Shown one piece after another: positions 6,109-10,050 of a DNA stretch of 10,050 nucleotides. The DNA comes from CAZDBA01 sp964503615 (GTDB lineage Bacteria > Planctomycetota > Planctomycetia > Pirellulales > Pirellulaceae), in NCBI GenBank assembly GCA_964503615.1, contig CAZDBA010000171.1:1-10050 (forward strand), in the 5' to 3' direction. The notes under the pieces are model-generated. The model did no database searches and was not told the origin of the DNA. It saw only the letters and a list, made by a program, of their open reading frames with translations. Position numbers and translations under genes: made by a program. The first letter of the stretch is position 1; each line of letters starts with the position of its first letter.

Positions 6109-7842
6109 TTACCGTCGATCAATCTTTGGGAACTTTGGAAATGACTGATCGGCCTTTTGTTGATGAACACAAATTGGGACATAGCCCACCTCCAAACCGT
6201 CGGGTGGTGTGACAATAACACCGCTGTCGATTGTTGCCAATTTTTGTTTGGGGGCTGGAACAAAGTTGTCATCGATTGACCAGTTTTCATGAATCAATTC
6301 AACCCGTTTTTGCATCAGGTCTCGTTCGCCTTGCTGCATGTACGAATTGAGAATCGCCGGTTGCTCGTTGAACTTGTACCAATAATAGACCACCTGACTA
6401 CCGTCACTCAGATCGGAAACAAATGGTCCGGCGACCGGACCAGGTTTTTTCCAAGTCGCAACTACATCATCCTTATGGCGATAGGTTGGGTTGAGTGGAG
6501 TTGTAATCGGTTTTTCAATAAAGCCATCAAATTCAAAATCTTCTTTTGAGTCTTCGGGAAACTGCACCCTCTGTAGCCCGCTTTTGGCAGGGACTTGCTC
6601 GGGCGGAATCGCGATGGCAGATCCTTTTCCATTTTTAACAAGATAATATTCAGGGACTTGTATCAACTCAGTTCCTTCGACTTGTTTCATCAAGTCCATG
6701 TTCCATTCGAATGTTGCTGCCATCGGATCGTTGCTGTCACGAACGCTTCGGCAGAATCCTTTGACTCTTATTGTTTTGTCGAGCTTGTAACCAAGGCTCC
6801 CAGAGTTGAATGGTCGCACGTGGATTTCCTTGCCCACATCTCCAAAACTGAGGCTAGCCGCCCGTCCGCCATTGAACCATTTTTCAACGTTGTCCCACAT
6901 CGTCGAGTCGATGGTCATTACATAAGATCCGAATCTCCCCTTCCCGTCTTCGTCAGCAGGTAAATAGTAGGGGATGACTCGGTAATAGACGTCTCCGTTG
7001 GCCGCCGTCCATTTTTTGGCAGGGACGTTGTTAGTCTCTCTCTGGTAGACAGAATTCACCTGTAGCAAACTGTTGTCGAAGCACTTGCCACGAACTTCCG
7101 ATTTTTTGATTGAATATTTGGCCCAGTGGTGCGGCGTGAAGAAACAAACCGGCCCTTTAAAGTTGGCCGAGTTGAAGAATAACGTCCAGCAATGCTCGCC
7201 AGTTGAAACATCATGACCTGCAGTTTTGTTTTTGGGCTCTGTCAGTGGCAAAGCGCAGTAGCCATACCCAAACATCTCGTTATTGGTTCCGGGTTCAAAA
7301 CCAATACCGTCCAGCGGACACAAGAATCGGTTGCTCAATTGGGCAGCACCGTAACGACCAATATTTTTTTCCCAGCCTAACGTCTTAGAGTTTTGCGAAC
7401 GCTTAAACGAAGGAACGCCAGCGCCAACACCGTTGGAGAACGAACCGAATCCGCCAGCTACCGCGCCTGTGGTGAACTTTTGAGGAGTCTCCGGCGACCG
7501 GAATCGCAGATACGGTTTGTAGCCAACCCCGCCTTCCATACAGTGGTATCCGTACTTGTCTCTGCTGTAATCATCCAAGCCATAAATCTCGTTGGGCCGA
7601 TACCAAGTATGAAACAAACCGCTTTGGTAGTACGATCCAACCGCATCTGCGGGCAGTGTGTTGTGAATGTTGGTGTAGCTGAACGCGCCGTAATTGTGGT
7701 CTTCCGGAACGTCCTTCTTAAAGTTGAAAAACATGTACGGCTTAAAAGTCGCCTTCTCAATCTGCCCATTATTGTTTTGACCTTGCGCAGTCGGGCAGAA
7801 CAAAAACAGTAGCGATACTATCGTCAGGACAAAAAGTTTCAT
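6109..7842 (-). CDS. Secreted protein of unknown function, eight cysteines
   Basis: A 577-residue protein that I do not recognise. Residues 1-21 are a clear signal peptide (KLFVLTIVSLLFLF, cleavage near AQG/QN); C16 is not in a proper lipobox, so this is not called a lipoprotein. The mature part has eight cysteines (101, 175, 196, 218, 233, 254, 364, 558), enough for four disulfides. It is rich in aromatic residues and glycine in residues 30-350 (repeated GYG/FGS/YG clusters) and more charged after 360. The last 90 residues include a probable helix (near 500-520, YMQQGERDLMQKRVELIHENW) and a closing VTPPDGLEVGYVPI stretch. No membrane segment occurs after the signal peptide. The reading frame stays open upstream to a TTG at 8064, but the ATG at 7842 is chosen because the signal peptide begins there. 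A -10-like TATAAA lies at 7877-7882 (minus) without a good -35. Its role and any link to the sulfatase are unknown. Confidence 0.8.
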   Translation of the reverse strand: MKLFVLTIVSLLFLFCPTAQGQNNNGQIEKATFKPYMFFNFKKDVPEDHNYGAFSYTNIHNTLPADAVGSYYQSGLFHTWYRPNEIYGLDDYSRDKYGYHCMEGGVGYKPYLRFRSPETPQKFTTGAVAGGFGSFSNGVGAGVPSFKRSQNSKTLGWEKNIGRYGAAQLSNRFLCPLDGIGFEPGTNNEMFGYGYCALPLTEPKNKTAGHDVSTGEHCWTLFFNSANFKGPVCFFTPHHWAKYSIKKSEVRGKCFDNSLLQVNSVYQRETNNVPAKKWTAANGDVYYRVIPYYLPADEDGKGRFGSYVMTIDSTMWDNVEKWFNGGRAASLSFGDVGKEIHVRPFNSGSLGYKLDKTIRVKGFCRSVRDSNDPMAATFEWNMDLMKQVEGTELIQVPEYYLVKNGKGSAIAIPPEQVPAKSGLQRVQFPEDSKEDFEFDGFIEKPITTPLNPTYRHKDDVVATWKKPGPVAGPFVSDLSDGSQVVYYWYKFNEQPAILNSYMQQGERDLMQKRVELIHENWSIDDNFVPAPKQKLATIDSGVIVTPPDGLEVGYVPICVHQQKADQSFPKFPKIDRR

Positions 7843-7898
7843 TGGGTTTACTCTGGTGTTTGTTTTCTGTGGATGATTTATATCTGTTTTTGAATCGT

Positions 7899-8099
7899 TC
7901 AGGATCGTTTTGCGTGAACCAATGATCCGATTGAGATCGCAATTAGCGAAGCGGTTAGGAGAGTAATCAATCGAGTCATTGGCGGCATGCTCCGAGAAAT
8001 GTTCTTGTCGCCGAAATTGCGAACGTAGTCGTATGCCGTTTTGACCTTTTTGAAACAAATGCAAACCGAACCTGGAATCGAAATCTCTTTATCAATCAT
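7899..8099 (-). CDS. Possible small protein with C-terminal membrane segment
   Basis: An ATG ORF of 66 codons. Residues 1-38 are polar (MIDKEISIPG, TAYDYVRNFGDKN), and residues about 41-62 (MTRLITLLTASLIAISIGSLVH) are a convincing hydrophobic segment ending in the basic tail AKRS. This would suit a tail-anchored small membrane protein. It lies between the kinase and the 577-residue gene in the same direction, 56 bases before the latter's ATG. Against it: no ribosome binding site, no recognised family, and short length. The frame is open further to a TTG at 8168, which I do not favour because it would run through the hairpin at 8116-8149. A 26-residue product starting at the later Met is a further alternative. 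Confidence 0.35.
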   Translation of the reverse strand: MIDKEISIPGSVCICFKKVKTAYDYVRNFGDKNISRSMPPMTRLITLLTASLIAISIGSLVHAKRS

Positions 8100-8115
8100 A
8101 CCAGTTACGTGACTT

Positions 8116-8149
8116 GCCTCTGAGGCGAGTATTATCACCTCGGAGAGGC
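8116..8149 (-). terminator. Hairpin after the kinase gene, possible weak terminator
   Basis: GCCTCTGAGG (8116-8125) pairs with CCTC...AGAGGC (8138-8149) to give a 10-bp stem with a 2-base bulge (GG) and a 12-base loop. It lies about 26 bases past the TAG of the kinase gene on the minus strand, the right position for a terminator, but no T run follows on that strand. It may be a weak terminator or a 3'-end stabilising structure. Confidence 0.4.
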
Positions 8150-8175
8150 GTGCTACTTTGACAAGCAAAGCTGCA

Positions 8176-9186
8176 CTAGCCGTTTGCTAACAAGTCGCCG
8201 CCTTGTTCCTTTAGAACTGCCGGGCTTTCCAACCTTGGGCCGAACTGTTCAACCACTTTTGAGGCAAAGAAGTTACCCCATTTGGCTGATTGGGCTGGCG
8301 AAAGTCCGTTGGTGATTCCGTAAAGAGCTCCCCCGGCAAAAGCATCGCCGGCGCCGACGGTGTCGACCGCTTTAACATCAAAACCCGGCATCAATTGCAC
8401 ACCTTCGGTGCTGGTCACATAACAACCGTTGCCACCATCGGTAAGGAAATTCAGCTCGCAGATATCGCCGAACATCTCAGCACACTTGGCAACGTCTTGC
8501 TCATCGAAGAACTTGCGAGCTTCGTCCGCATTGCAAAAGATCACATCGCAGTATTCTTTGACCAGTGAGCGGAAGTCGTCTTTGAACAAGTCGACCAAGA
8601 ATAGGTCAGAAAATGTAAATGCGGTTTTGATGCCAAGCTTTTTCGCTTGCTCAAACGTCGCCACGCTTGCGGCTCGAGTTTCTTCGCCGGTCCAGAGGTA
8701 GCCCTCGACATAGCAGGCATGACAATCGGCCAGCCGGTCCATGTCAACATCGGCGGTCGTAAGCGTCGTTGAAACTCCAAGGTGAGTACACATGGTGCGT
8801 TCGGCGTCCGGTGTGGTCAGGATGACCGAAGTGCCCGTTGGCAAGTCAGCAGCTTTCGAAGGTTCGACGTAAAACTCAACGCCCGCCTCTTGCATGTCTT
8901 TTTGGTAGAACTCACCGTGCGCATCGTTGGTGACTTTGCCGGTGTAGATACCCGTTCCGCCACTTTGCGAGATAGCGACCATCGTGTTTGCCGCGGATCC
9001 CCCCGAAGCCAGTTTGAGATCTTGGCCTTCCAGCTTTGCCAAAATTTCGGCTTGGCGCCCCGTTTCCATTAACGTCATTCCGCCTTTGTCTAATCCGCAA
9101 TCGGTAATGAAGTTGTCATCCACAACTGCCAAGATGTCGACGATCGCGTTGCCAACGCCAAACACATTAAATTTCTTTTCGCTCAC
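8176..9186 (-). CDS. PfkB/ribokinase-family kinase, adenosine kinase-like
   Basis: A 336-residue cytoplasmic kinase of the PfkB family. The overall pattern is closest to adenosine kinase, which phosphorylates adenosine to AMP with ATP in purine salvage. The start of the fold is GVGNAIVDI (about 10-18), with signature 1 GGSAANT near 62-68 (small-substrate binding). NADEA lies near 219-223 (NxxE, metal/phosphate). Signature 2 DTVGAGDAFAGG begins near 275, with the catalytic Asp at about 281. Length is normal for the family. The GTG at 9186 is chosen because the family's conserved beta strand begins a few residues later; the frame stays open to a GTG at 9237 and a TTG at 9273, but the extra residues look non-family and would overlap a possible promoter. 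It is divergent from thpR. Other PfkB sugar or nucleoside kinases remain possible, as substrate is hard to fix from sequence alone. Confidence 0.9.
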   Translation of the reverse strand: MSEKKFNVFGVGNAIVDILAVVDDNFITDCGLDKGGMTLMETGRQAEILAKLEGQDLKLASGGSAANTMVAISQSGGTGIYTGKVTNDAHGEFYQKDMQEAGVEFYVEPSKAADLPTGTSVILTTPDAERTMCTHLGVSTTLTTADVDMDRLADCHACYVEGYLWTGEETRAASVATFEQAKKLGIKTAFTFSDLFLVDLFKDDFRSLVKEYCDVIFCNADEARKFFDEQDVAKCAEMFGDICELNFLTDGGNGCYVTSTEGVQLMPGFDVKAVDTVGAGDAFAGGALYGITNGLSPAQSAKWGNFFASKVVEQFGPRLESPAVLKEQGGDLLANG

Positions 9187-9237
9187 GAAGGTTTCCAGAC
9201 TTTGAATAGGTAGTTCGAATTTGAGATCTGCGTGCAC

Positions 9238-9265
9238 ATTATTGCCATTTCGGGGGCGCCGCCAA
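9238..9265 (-). promoter_or_regulatory. Possible promoter for the kinase gene
   Basis: On the minus strand TTGGCG (9260-9265) and AATAAT (9238-9243) are spaced by 16 bases, matching the sigma-70 consensus at 4 and 5 of 6 positions. It would start transcription near 9231, about 45 bases before the GTG at 9186, and so excludes the upstream GTG at 9237 as initiator. Weak prediction by eye. Confidence 0.3.
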
Positions 9266-9327
9266 GGTGACAAGGGCGGTTAATAAGAGGCGAACGAAGA
9301 TTGGTCGCCCATTGTCGAAGGCGCAAG

Positions 9328-9355
9328 TTGCCAAGAGGTGTATTCCTTGTACGAT
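9328..9355 (+). promoter_or_regulatory. Possible promoter for thpR
   Basis: TTGCCA (9328-9333) and TACGAT (9350-9355) are spaced by 16 bases, matching the sigma-70 consensus at 5 and 4 of 6 positions. It would give a leader of about 100 bases before the ATG at 9461. Weak prediction by eye; the 274-base divergent region must hold promoters for both genes. Confidence 0.25.
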
Positions 9356-9460
9356 GTTGGGTCGGGCTGGGTCGAGACAAGGCGTCTTTTTACACGTCGT
9401 CGGATACCCAAGACCAATTTCATGACCGAGTAAAAATGTTTCAGGTGGCAGAACGAACTT

Positions 9461-10039
9461 ATGGCAAAGATACGAACATTTGTAGCGGTCGACGTTTCGG
9501 GAGCGGTACAGTCGCTTGCGGACAAGACGATTGGTCAGTTGCAACCGATTGCGGGCGATTATCGTTGGTCAAAGAACGAGAATTTTCATCTGACAACGAA
9601 CTTTACTGGAGACATTCACGAGCGTGAAGTTCCAGAACTGTGTGCGTGTATCAAGAAAGCTTGCTCAGGATTTTCAGAGTTCGCATTGGAGTTTGGTGGG
9701 TTGGGAGCGTTTCCCCGTCCTGACCGACCTCGGGTTTTGTGGCTGGGTGTTCAAGAAGGGCGTGAGGAACTTTGCCAGCTACAGCAAGCATTGGCTGAAC
9801 GTTTGTTCGACGACATGGGGTTTCCGCCGGACCGAAACGACTACAACCCGCATCTGACTTTGGGCCGACTGAATCACAGTAACGGTTGGAAACCTGAACT
9901 GTTGAACTGTTTTAGCGAAGAGCATGCACAGTCAGCACCGACAGCAACCAGCTTTGTTGACGAAGTAATTGTTTACTCAAGCTACAGGGAAAAATCCGGG
10001 CCCACTTACACGCCGATGGCAACGATTGAGTTAGGTTGA
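9461..10039 (+). CDS. thpR: RNA 2',3'-cyclic phosphodiesterase (2'-5' RNA ligase family)
   Basis: A 192-residue cytoplasmic protein of the 2H phosphoesterase superfamily. The family opens 2',3'-cyclic phosphate ends of RNA to 2'-phosphate and can join tRNA halves by a 2'-5' bond in vitro. Both catalytic HxTx motifs are present: H43-L-T45-T46 in NFHLTTNF and H131-L-T133-L134 in YNPHLTLGR, about 88 residues apart as expected. The N-terminal RTFVAVDV strand and the PRPDRPRVLWLGV strand fit the family, and the length is typical (about 180-200). The ATG at 9461 is the only ATG after the in-frame TAA at 9431. A weak AGGTGG lies 12 bases upstream, further than ideal. It is the only plus-strand gene and is divergent from the kinase gene. 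Its physiological role in bacteria is unclear. Confidence 0.93.
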   Translation: MAKIRTFVAVDVSGAVQSLADKTIGQLQPIAGDYRWSKNENFHLTTNFTGDIHEREVPELCACIKKACSGFSEFALEFGGLGAFPRPDRPRVLWLGVQEGREELCQLQQALAERLFDDMGFPPDRNDYNPHLTLGRLNHSNGWKPELLNCFSEEHAQSAPTATSFVDEVIVYSSYREKSGPTYTPMATIELG

Positions 10040-10050
10040 ATCTGGCCAGT

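Larger units (their letters stand above)
7843..8175. other. 333-base gap between the kinase gene and the secreted-protein gene
   Basis: This gap holds one possible small minus-strand ORF (7899-8099) and a hairpin just after the kinase stop (8116-8149), both listed separately. A TATAAA on the minus strand at 7877-7882 may be the -10 of the promoter for the 577-residue gene; no matching -35 was found. Nothing else is recognised. Confidence 0.5.

Noticed and set aside
6595..7812. Plus-strand ORFs of 122 and 139 codons (6595-6963 and 7393-7812)
   Set aside because: Both lie antisense within the 577-residue secreted protein gene and show no recognisable protein features.
7843..8064. A 74-residue N-terminal extension of the 577-residue protein from a TTG
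   Set aside because: The extension is polar and would bury a clear signal peptide inside the protein.
9187..9273. Upstream GTG/TTG starts of the kinase gene
   Set aside because: The added residues do not resemble the family's N-terminus and would overlap a possible promoter.
9239..9544. Minus-strand ORFs of 81 and 101 codons across the kinase/thpR divergent region
   Set aside because: They overlap the thpR start and a region expected to hold promoters, and show no protein character.
1..10050. Search for CRISPR repeats, tRNA genes, insertion-sequence ends, integrases or phage genes
   Set aside because: None were seen by eye; the repeats present are protein-level Asp-rich loops inside the FG-GAP gene.

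Overview
The window looks like chromosomal DNA of a planctomycete, most likely from the Pirellulaceae (Rhodopirellula/Mariniblastus-like). This is inferred from protein style and not from a marker gene. Two secreted proteins carry paired dockerin-like EF-hand repeats with the core VNFFDISPFI, a tag typical of this group. A formylglycine sulfatase is present. A large FG-GAP/ASPIC-UnbV protein and a membrane-anchored YfaP-domain protein are also of a kind common there. Base composition is moderate by eye, and most starts lack a clear Shine-Dalgarno sequence.

Layout: five well-supported genes lie on the minus strand and one lies on the plus strand at the right end. Reading the minus strand from right to left, they are: a PfkB-family adenosine kinase-like gene (8176-9186); a possible small membrane-protein ORF (7899-8099); a secreted protein of unknown function (6109-7842); a structured 388-base gap; an exported sulfatase with an N-terminal dockerin-like pair (3948-5720); an exported 930-residue FG-GAP/ASPIC-UnbV protein with a C-terminal dockerin-like pair (1019-3811); a strong intrinsic terminator (943-973); a sigma-70-like promoter (812-840); and a YfaP-domain membrane protein running off the left edge (1-780). 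On the plus strand, thpR (RNA 2',3'-cyclic phosphodiesterase, 9461-10039) is divergent from the kinase gene.

How the genes fit together: the sulfatase and the FG-GAP protein are adjacent, in the same direction, both exported, and carry the same rare type of tag. They are the best candidate for a joint function, plausibly desulfation or binding of a sulfated polysaccharide outside the cytoplasm; that substrate is inference. The kinase and thpR are housekeeping-type genes (purine salvage; RNA end processing) with no visible link to the secreted module.

I saw no tRNA, rRNA, CRISPR array, insertion sequence, integrase or phage gene. The most unusual points are the two dockerin-like pairs placed at opposite ends of neighbouring proteins, a TTG start rescued by a strong ribosome binding site, the unrecognised 8-cysteine secreted protein, and a nested inverted-repeat region between that gene and the sulfatase.
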